From: Triangularia verruculosa
Taxonomy: Eukaryota; Ascomycota; Sordariomycetes; Sordariales; Podosporaceae
Length of the DNA: 64,000 nt
Assembly: GCA_033296885.1 (NCBI GenBank)
Contig: MU863964.1
Coordinates: forward strand, 1 to 64,000
Reading direction: 5' to 3'
In this document: piece by piece, positions 53,691-64,000 of the stretch
How positions within the stretch are numbered: the stretch's first letter is position 1
Layout of the letters: each line of letters opens with the position of its first letter
Program-made: the position numbers and the translations under genes
Notes under the pieces: model-generated
Told to the model about the DNA's origin: nothing
Database searches by the model: none
What the model saw: only the letters and a program-made list of their open reading frames with translations

Positions 53691-56373
53691 ATGGATCTCA
53701 GGGTAATGTTGAACGACAATGGGCCCGCTGCCTCAACGCCCAGCAAGCCACCACAACCACCGACACTGCAGCCAGCACTGCAGCACCAGCACCAGCACCA
53801 ACACCAACACCAGCAACAACACCAGCACCAGCAGCAGATGCATCCACAATCTTCGCTGCCATCGACGCCAATCCAGACAAACAACCAGCAGCCATTTCGC
53901 GACTACGGCCAGCCTCAACCATCCCCGAGCCGTCACGTATCGCACGACTACGGCGCCCAACGTTTGCCATCAAGCGCCTTCGCATCGCCGCCTCCGTATC
54001 CGAGCGCAGGGCCCTACGGTGCTGGCCGACCGCACCCACTATCTATCCAGCCGATGCCGCCAGCCGAGCTTCGATCGCCCAGCATGAGTTCCGGACCCGT
54101 CCCGTCTCCGTACCGGCACACGCCAGGCTCCTCAATTAGCACGGCGGGCGGCTACCCTTTCCCACCGCAGCAGCCCCCCACCAGCCCTGTGCAACGACAC
54201 CAGTACCCGCCGACAAGCGCCCACCCCAGAGAAGGGTACGGCCAGCCGACGGCTGTCGCTGGTATGACAGGCCCGCCAGGCGCTGCTTCGTATATGCAAG
54301 GGTCGCACGTTCCGCAGACTCCTCCGGTTGGCACTCCGGGCGGGCCACACGCCTACGTCCAACGATCGCTCTCGGCCCACTCCACGCCGACACCGACGTC
54401 CGCACATAGCCAGCTGGCCCAATATGGTGCGCCTTTTGTGCATGGCAGTCCCGTGGCAACACCCCATCCACTTCCCCAGCTAGAACCGCAGCGACAATCC
54501 TCGCTGCCACCAACGCCGGGAGGTGCCGCCCCTCTCTCGGCGCGCCCAGCACAGGTGCCAGCAGGGTACGGACAGCCGACCAGTCCCTACGGGCAACGCC
54601 TGCCGGCCCCGAGCTTTCATTCAACACCGCAAGCCTCTCCACCACCTCCCCCACCGCCTTCCCTGCCCCGAAACCCAAGCGTCCAACACCCAGGCCAGCA
54701 TGACCCACACGGTCGAGATTCAATAGGCCGGGGCCCACCTTCACACAGCGACAGAGACCGGAGCCTTAGCGTCAGTCCCAAAACTCGAGTCCCCAGTTTG
54801 CCAAGCAGTTCTGGCCGTCCTCATTCTTCTGTTTCCGACTTTGACCCTCGAACCAATCCTCCCATTACTCATCCACCACCCGCAACAATGGCCCCAATTG
54901 CAGACGACGCCGCCGCCGCCCGAGATCGTGCCTCGACGCCCGCGAAACGCAAGCTTGCTGAACGCGAGCTTCGACCAGACGAACTCGAGAACCGCGATAC
55001 GCGACCGCCACCGCTCCGAGACACCAGCACCAGTGGCCGCCCTGCACTCGTCGATGCCGGCGCCGCTCCTTTGAACGCGCGAAGAGCCATGGCTGCCCCC
55101 GAAAGGAAGAAGCGAAGGGCCTACGCACAGTTACCAATATGGGCGCAGCGCCAGGACGGCCGTCCCCTGCGAAAGGCCAACAGCACTCTGTTTCAACCAA
55201 TCCCTTTCTCCGGCTCGGTTTCGCATCATCAACCCAACGGCAAGGTTGAAGCCCAAGCTAGCCGACAGACATCTCCAGAGGAAAAGCGTTCCATCGCCGC
55301 TCCTCGGGAACAGCAATCAGCGCCTCCACAACAACCCGTGCCGCCACAGCCCGATGCCGCCGCTGTAGCCGCTGGACTAGGGCCATGGGAGCCCAGCATC
55401 GTCAACACCGCCATTCCTCCCGACTCGTGTACAAGGCATATTGCCGATTGGTTGTTCCACTTTGTTCTCAGTTCCCCAGACGTTCAGGAAATGGAAGCGA
55501 GAGGCGTCAAATTCGAGATTGAGGCGAAGTTGGGCACGCTGGTAGACAAAAGCACTTCGGAGCGACTACAGCTACCCATTCACACAGAATGCGTATTAGA
55601 GGAAGGAGATTGGGTGAAATTTCAGAGTAGCATGTCCGAGGTAACTGTTGTCTGCATTGATCCCGCCGCTCCTCGCACTTGCTAACCTGAGTCTCAACTT
55701 CCAGTCCGATCATCGCTCGTTCAACGATTTTCTAAACGAGATGGTCAAGGAGACACACGTCAACCGCACCCGCGTCCCTATTGAGTATCAGCATCGCCGC
55801 GAGATTGACCGATTCATCGAACTGCCTCCCCCGATTCGCGACCAGTACCTCCCACAGTGTGTCGCCAAGCTTTCTGGGAGAAAACCACCACGGGTCAGGA
55901 TAACGTACGATAAGAAGACCAATCAGACGCTGGCTCGTATTGTAAAGGCACGTGTGGCCGATACTAGCATCCACTTCCCACGACTACCGCTTGATTGCCG
56001 CATCAGCATCAATCTCGAGTGGACGTGGGACGGCCCTCAAGAGGTATTGGATCGCTTGATCAAGGAGCAGGGCGGTGGAGGGTACCAAAGGGACAAAGAC
56101 CGGTTATGCTACAAGCATCGGTTTTTCCAGGTGGATTTGACGCAGGTGATATCACAAGTAAGTTTGATCAGGAGTGCGATGGTGTACCAATCATGGAGAC
56201 TAACATCAAGACAGAACAAGGAGCACGAATTGGAGGTCGAATTAGATCCGGCTGCACTAATCGATCAAGGAAAGCGCGCCGGCAGCCACCAGCCAAACCA
56301 ATATCTCGAACTAGTGGGTGGCTTGGTGAATAACATACGGGTACTGGCGCACAAGGCGGCCGAGTTCCACTAA
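53691..56373 (+). CDS. CET1: mRNA-capping RNA 5'-triphosphatase, CET1/Pct1 family (3 exons)
   Basis: Exons 53691-55640, 55705-56157 and 56215-56373 join with phase 0 to 853 aa. The start is the ATG at 53691. The first about 550 residues are low-complexity: a His/Gln tract near residues 26-50, then Pro/Ser/Gln-rich disorder. The catalytic tunnel domain begins near residue 565 (VNTAIPPDSCTRHIADWLF) with the first metal-binding strand FEIEAKLG, then the Arg/Lys-rich strands (RVRITYDKKTNQ, LCYKHRFFQVDLTQV) and the final acidic strand HELEVELD. The ExE and ExExE pairs bind Mn/Mg. It removes the gamma phosphate of nascent pre-mRNA, the first step in capping, in the nucleus. Fungal and animal enzymes differ completely here. 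Confidence 0.92.
53768..53845 (+). repeat. CAN-triplet microsatellite in CET1 (His/Gln tract)
   Basis: Imperfect CAGCAC/CAACAC/CAGCAG triplets encode a His-Gln alternating tract inside the disordered N-terminal region. Confidence 0.85.
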
Positions 56374-57115
56374 AACCATGGCTTGTTAATATTTTGCTTG
56401 GGGTTATTGACTGCAAGTACAGACTCTTTAGATACCAGATCCCACGGGATATCATATTTACTGTGTACCAATGCATGCGAAATTGCTCTTGATATGCTGA
56501 TGAGACCTTTCAGCATCTGTTGAGCTGTGGTGGGTACTTTTGAGACGTGCTGACGGGATTCTACTACGTATTAGCTGTCCATTATTACGTAGTAAATATG
56601 TTGAAAGGCTTGTCCAATGCTCTGATGAGTGAGTTTTTGGCTCTCGTTTAGTCGCTATTGATTGGCTTTTTAGACATGTTCCTAGAGATAGTGCTAATGG
56701 GTTGGATAATTGTGTAATACGTGAGTAATGAGGATCTTGGCCCGCCCACCTATGAAGGCGTATTCTGGAGTTGAGTTGAAAAGACTGAGGGGGGGTTATG
56801 TGTATCCGCTATTCGATCTGCCGAGACCATCAAAATGGTGCAACAGTGATTCGTGATATACCATCCAAGACATTATTATGATTGACCCCACACTCTCAGC
56901 GTTGCAGCGTCCCGCTACCCCATCCCGCTTGCTGCCGCCATCACGCGCAAGTCTTGCAACATAGGTTGGCAACATAGGCTGATATCATGCCGTACATCAG
57001 GAGATAACTCGCCCCTTTCTCCAACTTTCTCCTCGTCACTTTCCCCAATCCTATATCCAGTCATTGCTACTCGTACTTCCTGAAACACCACGTTTGCAAA
57101 CCACCTTTTATCAAC
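56374..57115. other. Intergenic between CET1 and the NmrA-like gene
   Basis: About 740 bp with AT-rich parts around 56,560-56,720. No gene is supported. Confidence 0.4.
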
Positions 57116-58153
57116 ATGGTTTCGATCAAGACCGTCGCCGTGCTTGGTGTGAGTTTCATCGCCATTGCAGCAGCGTCTTCTAGGCAATACTGACATCACA
57201 CATACAGGGCACCGGCAACCTCGGCCCCTCCATCGTTCACCAGCTCCTCTCGGCCGGCTTCACCGTCACCGGCCTCACCCGTGTATCATCCACCAACTCC
57301 ACTCCCATCTATCCCGACTCGGTTACCGTGCACAAGGTGGACTTTGCCTCTTTCGACTCCCTCAAGTCTGCCTTTGACGGCCAAGACGCGGTGGTATCTT
57401 TCGTTGGCAGTCCCGGTGTTCCAGCCCAGAAACTCGCTGTTGACGCTGCCATCGCTGCTGGCGTCAAGCGGTTTATCCCCAGCGAATTCGGCGTCAACAC
57501 ACGTAAAGTCCGAGACTGGCCGATGGGAAAGATCCTGAAGGGCAAGGTGGAGGTTGTAGACTATTTGATAGAAAAAGAGGGAGAAATCGAATGGACGGGG
57601 CTGAGCACGGGGTTGTTTTTTGATTGGGTACCTATGTTTTCCCTTCATCTTCTCAGCATCAAAAGAGCCAGTACTAACTTGAAAACAGGGACTCGAGAAA
57701 CACGGGTTGAGCACCATCAACCTGAAGGACAAGACCTCGGCCGTCGTCGACTCGGGCAACGAAAAGTTTCAAGTGAGCACCCTCGCCCAGGTCGGCAGGG
57801 CTGTCGTCAAGATTCTTCAGCATCCCGAGGAGACGAAGAACAGGTACTTGGTGACGAGCTCGTTCCAGGTGTCGCAGAACGAGATAATCGAGGCTGTGGA
57901 GGAGCTCACGGGGGAGAAGTACCCTGTGGCGAACAGGGAGAAGGCAGATGATTTGCAAAAGGCCGGGGAGGAGAAGCTAGCGGTGGGGGACTATAGGGCT
58001 TTTATTGATTTCTTGAGGGCGTATAATAACAAGGATGGGGCGGGGAATGCGGTGAGCGAGGAGGAGAGTGCTAATGGATTGATTGGGTTGGAGTATGAGG
58101 ATCTGAAGGAGAGCGTGAAGGAGTGGTTGGTGAAGGCGGGTGTTGTTTCTTGA
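57116..58153 (+). CDS. NmrA-like/isoflavone-reductase-type NAD(P)-binding protein (3 exons)
   Basis: Exons 57116-57148, 57208-57627 and 57689-58153 give 305 aa. A tiny first exon (MVSIKTVAVLG) joins within the Rossmann motif VLG/GTGNLGPSIV, so the pyrophosphate-binding loop is built across the splice. Conserved following features are VDFASFDSLKSAFDGQDAVV and KRFIPSEFGVNT, the typical NmrA-family middle block. No catalytic Tyr-x-x-x-Lys of classical SDRs is expected or seen, only a Lys-rich part (WPMGKILKGKVEVV). The family includes aryl-alcohol-type reductases and redox-sensing regulators. Which applies here is open. Nearby genes are unrelated. Confidence 0.88.
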
Positions 58154-59119
58154 GTGGGAGGTTTGTGGGGATGGGACGGTGCTTTTGGATGATATCAAGT
58201 TATGAAATCTAGGTAGTTCATGAAGTAATGAAAGTACCTACCGTAAGTTAAAGTAACTTGATGAATAATATTAAAAGAGTCTGAGAGGATTTGAGTTCGT
58301 AGTTGCTGAAGCTTGACCCGAACCCAATGACCTATGGCAAATCGAGAGGGGGGCTTCCTCATCAGCCCTTCAACAGGAAACTCTTCAACAGATGTCTTGA
58401 AGGCCAATATGGTGCTTTTGCCCAATACCCATTACACCATGACCCCTTTTCACCATTACCCCTTTACACCGTTGCACCCTTGGCGCTTTTCACCATTTCA
58501 CTAATCCGCCTTTTTATAGCTATTCAAAACTATTCCAGATGAGTTCTCACCAACGGATCGAAAGACCGGGTTGACATGAAATACCGTGGTGATATGAGCC
58601 TACGACTGGACGCAGGTGTAGGACTCAATACCCAAGTGTACAGGTGAATTGCTAGATAAAGAAAAGAGGAAAAGAAGAAAAGAATCCCATCCCTCAGAAG
58701 CACAGCTACCTTACCCATCCAATTGATCGGACCTCCTCCCCGAAGCCTAGCGGACCTCATTTTTGGATTCACAAACCCTAACCCGATATCATCCCATAAC
58801 ACGTGGTTTTGGTCTTATGACCCCAACTGACTGCAGGACAAAAAGCCCTTGCTTCACCCTTAGCGAAGTAGGTTGTATCTGCACTGCCTCACGCGACAGC
58901 CCAACTGGCAATTCTGCCCTGGCTACGATCTCCATCTTTCCCCGCACCGCTCCCGTCTCGGGATGACCTCACTCTTGCCTCTTGCATTCAGTTCATTCCA
59001 AGGACCTCTTTAATCCAGACATCTCAGTGCCCCCCCGCCATCAGCAGATCAGTCCAGAGCTGCACATCTTTTCCCCTTTATATATCCATTTCTTGAATTA
59101 CCACACCGCCACCCCTGAG
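58154..59119. other. Intergenic spacer
   Basis: About 970 bp, containing a low-complexity stretch near 58,430-58,500 (CACC ATTACCC-like, repeated CCCTTTACACC). No gene is supported. The last part is the promoter of the ankyrin gene. Confidence 0.45.
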
Positions 59120-60235
59120 ATGGACTACTTCGACTCACCACCCCCTTACACCCCTCCCTCCCTACCCGCATCATCATCATCGCAACCACCACCATCTCGA
59201 CCCAGAACCATTCCCCAACTTGAACAGCCGCCATCCTACCACCTTCCTGTTCCACCCAAACCAAACTCCAGGGCAGCAACAACAAAGATCATCTCCCCCG
59301 ATTCCGAACTCGTCCTCCTCAAAACCCTCCTCCAAACCCACAAATGGCCCTCTTTCTACGGCCCCCGCCCTCACTCCCTCACCTCGGCCCTCAGCAAAGC
59401 CGCCTTATGGGGCAACCACCCCCTAGTCACCTCCCTCCTCGCCACCCACGCCTGCAAAGTGCGGGACAGCACCCACTCCACCGCCATACACCAAGCCCTC
59501 CGCGGCCCGGCCCCTGAATTGGCGCCGGCCATCTTCAGGCACTTTGGCTCGGAGGAGTGGATACTCAGGATAACGACCTCTGCGAAAGAAGACGGGATGA
59601 ACGCGCTGCATGTGGCTGCGCGGAACGGGGTGCCGGGGGGGGTGATTGGGGAGCTGATGGGCATGATTGGGATGGAGAGGACAGAGAGGTTGGTGGATGA
59701 GCGGGATGGGAGGGGGAGGACGGCGCTGCATTTGGCTGCGAGGTATAGCCATAACGACGCGGTGGATGCGCTGGTTGGGCTGGGGGCTGATGTGGAGATG
59801 GTGTTGGATCGGGGGCTGTGGGGGAGTGTAGGGGAACGGGATAGGATGGGGGTGCTGGGGAGTTGGGGGTTGATTTTGGGGATTTTGAGGGAAGCGGTGC
59901 AGAAGAGGGGGAGGGTGCTGGAGGTGGATGAGTTTATGGGAGTGCCGAGGGATGGCAAGAGGATGGATAAAGGGGAGGAAGCAGAGGTACAAGGGGAGGA
60001 TGGTGAGGAGGGTGCTATGGAGGGTTTGCGGTATGGGGTTTATGCCGGGCCGAGTATGAGTAGGACTGCGATGCCGCTGATGCTGTTTTCTGACGAGTAC
60101 CGGGCTTGGAAGGAGGGGTGTGATACGCTGCTGGAGGAGTCGAGGGCACAGAAGGAGAGGGACAAGAGGAATGAGAGTTGGATGTTGGATGTTATGGGGC
60201 CACCGCCGAAGGTTTTGGCCTCGAGGGGAGATTGA
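59120..60235 (+). CDS. Proline-rich ankyrin-repeat protein with PPxY motifs
   Basis: Intronless, 371 aa from ATG 59120. The N-terminal about 55 residues are Pro/Ser-rich and begin MDYFDSPPPYTPPSLPAS; PPPY and a later PPSY are WW-domain ligands, as in substrates or adaptors of Rsp5/Nedd4 ubiquitin ligases. Two or three ankyrin repeats follow, best seen in NALHVAARNGVPGGVIGELM and GRTALHLAARYSHNDAVDAL. The C-terminal half is charged. No enzyme domain is present. It may be an adaptor protein, an inference from the motifs. The third codon position changes from C-rich to G-rich at about 59,550-59,600. Confidence 0.75.
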   Translation: MDYFDSPPPYTPPSLPASSSSQPPPSRPRTIPQLEQPPSYHLPVPPKPNSRAATTKIISPDSELVLLKTLLQTHKWPSFYGPRPHSLTSALSKAALWGNHPLVTSLLATHACKVRDSTHSTAIHQALRGPAPELAPAIFRHFGSEEWILRITTSAKEDGMNALHVAARNGVPGGVIGELMGMIGMERTERLVDERDGRGRTALHLAARYSHNDAVDALVGLGADVEMVLDRGLWGSVGERDRMGVLGSWGLILGILREAVQKRGRVLEVDEFMGVPRDGKRMDKGEEAEVQGEDGEEGAMEGLRYGVYAGPSMSRTAMPLMLFSDEYRAWKEGCDTLLEESRAQKERDKRNESWMLDVMGPPPKVLASRGD

Positions 60236-60330
60236 ATTCGACTTGCACAAAATTGTCAAGAAACAACAGAATGAGGTTTGAGATTTCCTGTATACGCTAA
60301 TCATAACCTGATTGATATATTCTTCCCACT

Positions 60331-62325
60331 TCAAACCGCCCGGATTGGATCGGAATGCTCGCTGGCGTTGCCCTTCTCTGGGAGTGTCTCGTAGGGTGTG
60401 CCCGTCGTGTTGGAGCTCTCGCCCCTCAAAATCCGGGTCAATCCAATCTCGTTGTTAATCTCCTCCATCCTCTCAAAATCAGCCGCGGCGGTGCCCTCGG
60501 AGCCGAAGATGAGGTCCTGATATTCAGTTAGCGCGATTCGGTCAGTTCAAGAATCAAAGAAACAAAAGAATCTTACCATCTCCTCCAAAGTCAACCTCTT
60601 CGTCTCAGGCACAACAAACCACACAAACGCCGCCCCCATGTACGTCAGCAACCCAAACAAAATATACGTCCCGTACGTAATCCCCTCCAGCATGTCAGGC
60701 GTGACCTGCCCAACGATAAAGTTATTCATCCAGTTGCTCGACGCTCCCAGCGCAACACCATACGGCCTCGTGCTCAGCGGCCAGATCTCGGCGACGATGA
60801 TCCACGCGCATGGTCCCCACGAGTATCCAAAGTGCACGACGAACAGCCAGACCATGCACACCGCCGCCCAGCCCGCCGCCTTGTGGGATTCCCACTGGTC
60901 AATGTTCTTCGCGACAATGACGGCGATAATGATGTGGCACGTGGCCATCCCAATCGCACCAACCGTCAAAACCGGTTTTCTGCCAACCCGATCGATCCAC
61001 AGAACGGCGGGAATGGTGGCGATGAACATGACGATGCCAACCACCCCGGTCGCAAGAAGGGAGGTGGAAGTGTCGTCCAGCCCGAGCTGCTTGAAGATGG
61101 ACGGCGCGTAGTACAGCACGGCGTTGATCCCGCTCCACTGCTGGAAGAACATCGTAACCGTCGCGACGATCACCCGCTTGAACATGGCTCTAGTCTGGAA
61201 CAGCTTCTTGATGCTAACGAACTGCAGCTTGAAGATGTTCCAGGCTGTCTGCTCCCGCAAGTTGGGGAAGAGTTCCGCGACGCTCCTCTTTTCGAACAAG
61301 GACTGGGCTTTGATCTCGAGGAACTCGAGCTCGACGAGCTCGTGGTCGGGGGATAATCCGCGGAGGGAGGACAGGACCTGGCGGGCTTCTTCCTCGCGAC
61401 CGTGGTGGACCAGCCAGCGCGGGGAGAAGGGCATGAAGATCATGCCGATGAAGAGGATCACGGCGGGCGCGAGCTGAAGGCAAATGGGGGTGAGCCAGGC
61501 GGCGTCGGATTGCGTTTCGGGCGAGGTGCCGCCGATGAAGTTGGTGCCGCTTTTGTCCCTGTTATCAGTACAGCCGTTTTTTTTATCTTCAAGTGAAAAA
61601 AAGAGAAGCTTACTAGTCAATCCAGAAAGAAATCATGATTCCGAAACAAATCGCCAACTGTTGCGTGGCCACCAGTGCACCTCTCACCTCGGGGGGAGCG
61701 ACCTCGCTGTTGTAGATGGGAATGATCATGGCCAATGAACCGACGCCCATACCGCTATTTTTTTCATATCTTATCAGTACTCTCTCCTTCATTTTTGAGG
61801 TTCATGAGGAAGAAACTCACGTAATAAATCTCCCAGCCAGAATCGCATCATGTCCCACCCCCGTGACTGCCGTCGCCTGAACCACCACTCCCAGCATAAA
61901 CACGGCGCTCGCGACAAGCACGCTGTACTTTCTCGACAGCACCTCGGCCATGAAACCCGACAATAGCGTTCCGATCCAGGCCCCGAGTTCGAGAATGGCG
62001 GTTAACCACCCCTTTTTGGTCGAGTCGGTTACATACTCGCCCATGTCTATGATTTTGTTCTTTTCGTTAATAACCTATCTAACAGGAAGGGGTCAGAATA
62101 GAAAAGGGGTAAAGTACGTCTCTCAAAAGCAGGCATGGCCAAGATTCCACTGAACATCCCCTGGTTGTACCCGTACAGCACACCGCCGATACACGCAAAC
62201 AGCGCGATCCGAAAGACGCGAAAGTTCTTGATCAGGGCCGAAGGTCCGGACTTGCCCATGAGGGTCTCGCGCTTGTGGAGGGCGGCATCGTAAAATCCGC
62301 CTGCGCCGGCGTCGGCTCCGCCCAT
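60331..62325 (-). CDS. MFS sugar transporter (hexose transporter-like), 5 exons
   Basis: Minus-strand exons 62325-62118, 62046-61821, 61754-61614, 61549-60577 and 60516-60331 join in phase to 577 aa. The acceptor at 61550 is AAG (not CAG/TAG), but only this one keeps the frame (FWID/YGTNF). Sugar-transporter motifs are visible: FSPRWLVHHGREEEAR, the FFQQWSGINAVLYYAP helix, DRVGRKP, and PETKRLTLEEM/DLIFG. About 12 membrane segments are expected, with TM1 LFACIGGVLYGYNQG. Sequence resembles the HXT/quinate-glucose family of filamentous fungi. It probably imports hexose or related sugars at the plasma membrane. Confidence 0.88.
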
Positions 62326-62327
62326 GT

Positions 62328-62351
62328 TTGTTGTTGTTGTTGTTGTTGTTG
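62328..62351 (-). repeat. (CAA)8 microsatellite in the 5' leader of the sugar transporter
   Basis: On the coding strand a (CAA)n run ends two bases before the start ATG at 62325. CAA-rich leaders are often unstructured; a role in translation is only a possibility. Confidence 0.8.
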
Positions 62352-64000
62352 CTGTTTGCGTCCTTGATTTTCCACTTGCCCAGGGATGGTTGGTAACGCT
62401 ATCGTATAAAGTAACCTCACAGGGCTGACCGTCCAGAGGATGCCATGTGGGAAGAAAGAGAAATCAAAAAGAGTAGCAGAGTGGACAGAAAGCGGGGACA
62501 GGACCCCCAAAATATATTACTGCTGATGATCTCGTCATGTAGGGGCACCACTCAGTTCCCGCCTCTTTCATCCGCCCACATGGATAAGGTAGATTAGACT
62601 TCTCGCCGGGTGGAACGGGAATGCTACCATAGGCACGCACTTCGTCCCCTACTCCCCAACCGCTTGTGCGGTGGGCCAATATTCTTTTCCAATTGCCCGG
62701 GAACCGAGCCCCAGAAAGCGAGTTCAGAGTTACCCTCTGTCGTGTCACGTCTGTACATAGCACTTCCCTATCAAGAAGGAGGCAGCAAATACTGGGGCTT
62801 GAGGTGCCTATACGCCTATACCTTAAACAGGCGAGAGTAACATTCCCGCGCGAATCAGCACGGCGGAAACCTGCCGTTAGTCATGATCAGCATTCCTTCG
62901 AGATGCCTCTCTGCGGATGGTCCGTTGTCAGGATCTAGAGCGGTGGTAATCACGGTAATAAGGTCAGGATCACGGCTGCTGGGATGAGGGGTAAAATCCC
63001 CATGTTTTCCGGAGTAGACACCGACAATGTGACCATATCTTTCTTTCCTTCCCGGATGAATGGGGGCAATGTGGGATCGATAGAGGGATCATTGGCCAGG
63101 TCGGACCATGGCATGTTGTGTGCACTCGGGACCTGGGTCAGACCAAACCACGAGAACAAGAGAATGTGAGGATCAAGGTGAACAGGAATACCATGAGAGC
63201 ACTCGATTCAACCCCTCTAGTGGCCAGTCTGGGAATCCGCAAGACTGTTTTCATGAAGCAAACGCCAGTAAACGAAGCACTTACACCGACATGCTACTGA
63301 CATGTCGTCAACAAAAGAAGCTGCTTCAAGCCACTGCCAAAAAGACATCTTGCCAAGTTCCTCGGCGCAGATCGTCCCTCTCGCTCGCGCGGCAATTGCC
63401 CGTCATACCACCCAGTGCCACAGGAAACAAGCACTTGCGTTGTGTTTAGCCTGAAATGCTTGGCCTGTCTGCTTCAACTTCCGCCGCAAGCCTATTGGAC
63501 GGCCTTGGGGACGAAGAGCTGTCATTCGCTGGGCAAAAGCCCTGGACAATATCGATCGGGCCTTTTATTTCTGTCGGTTATCTTGATCCGACCGTAGACA
63601 GAGCTTCTCTTTCGCTGTGCAGTATTAAAGAGAGAGTTTGCCGTGATGAGTGGCGTCTTTGTGTTTTGTGGGGGAGATGATGACGGATGGCAGCTGTCGT
63701 GCGGGTGGCTTGGTGGCTTAAGGCGCGTTGCCTTGGCGCACTTGGCCTTTCTCTTGTTCTGTCAGCAGCAGTAGCCCCGGTCTTGGGTGTGTTGTTCGGG
63801 GATAACTAACCCGAGAGATAAAAGGCCAGATCGAGATATTCCGCCTTGGATTGTGATGTAAGGTAAACAGGTTCGGCCGAAACCTGACCACATGTTCATG
63901 CTGGAAACACATTTGGGTGTTTACTTTCGACGAAACCAGAAAATAATCGATTCGAAACCCCAGACTATGCCCCTCACCGGCCTCTGAGTTAAATCCTGCC
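62352..64000. other. Window end, no supported gene
   Basis: About 1.65 kb, starting with the promoter of the sugar transporter. ORFs of up to 113 aa (for example plus strand 63,108-63,449) have no domain, signal peptide or family likeness. Confidence 0.5.

Noticed and set aside
54136..54744. 202-aa minus-strand ORF inside CET1
   Set aside because: Lies opposite the disordered CET1 exon and shows no family features.
59423..60334. 303-aa minus-strand ORF opposite the ankyrin gene
   Set aside because: Antisense Pro/His/Leu-rich translation without a domain; arises from the G-rich coding strand.
63108..63449. 113-aa plus-strand ORF near the window end
   Set aside because: No domain, signal peptide or gene context; could only be a fragment of a gene lying beyond the window.

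Overview
The window is nuclear DNA of a filamentous ascomycete, most likely a Sordariomycete and probably of the Sordariales. The signs are short GT-AG introns (about 50-130 nt) with CTGAC/CTAAC-like branch sites, long intergenic spacers, fungal-only families (HET-domain, DUF1769, AA9, CE15, CBM18, Peroxidase_2) and a Fot1/pogo transposon mutated by C-to-T and G-to-A changes, as expected from repeat-induced point mutation (RIP). I saw no rRNA, tRNA, CRISPR or prokaryotic-type operon. The species is not identified.

0-12 kb: pyruvate decarboxylase, a secreted BBE-type FAD oxidoreductase, a membrane-anchored lectin-like protein with a reading-frame problem, and a large HET-coiled-coil-ankyrin protein of the heterokaryon-incompatibility/NLR-like type, also with an unexplained frame break.

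12.9-28.4 kb, accessory DNA mixed with genes: a 1.86-kb Fot1-like element with intact inverted repeats and a RIP-wrecked transposase, an SDR, a GT1 glycosyltransferase, a SET-domain methyltransferase, a dead Peroxidase_2-like gene, short tandem repeats, and an island of about 5 kb (CBM18 protein, cytochrome P450, orphan N-terminal domain) bracketed by two direct copies of a decayed, undescribed Q/Y- and Cys-rich gene.

28-43.8 kb: a large disordered protein, PBDC1 (eEF1A chaperone family), a full-length Ste6-like ABC exporter, a DHA-type MFS transporter and a CE15 glucuronoyl esterase.

43.8-64 kb: an AA9 LPMO divergent from the CE15 gene across a spacer of about 2 kb, then housekeeping genes (DUF1769, proteasome RPN2, RNA 5'-triphosphatase CET1), an NmrA-like reductase, a proline-rich ankyrin protein and a hexose-type sugar transporter. 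The last 1.7 kb holds no convincing gene.

Functional links: CE15, AA9 and the sugar transporter suit a plant-biomass degrader. RPN2, CET1 and PBDC1 form a conserved core. The HET/ankyrin gene, orphan N-domain and CBM18/P450 island are typical of fast-evolving self/non-self or niche-adaptive regions. Exon boundaries were inferred by eye from splice signals, phase and protein-family continuity. Uncertain junctions are flagged.
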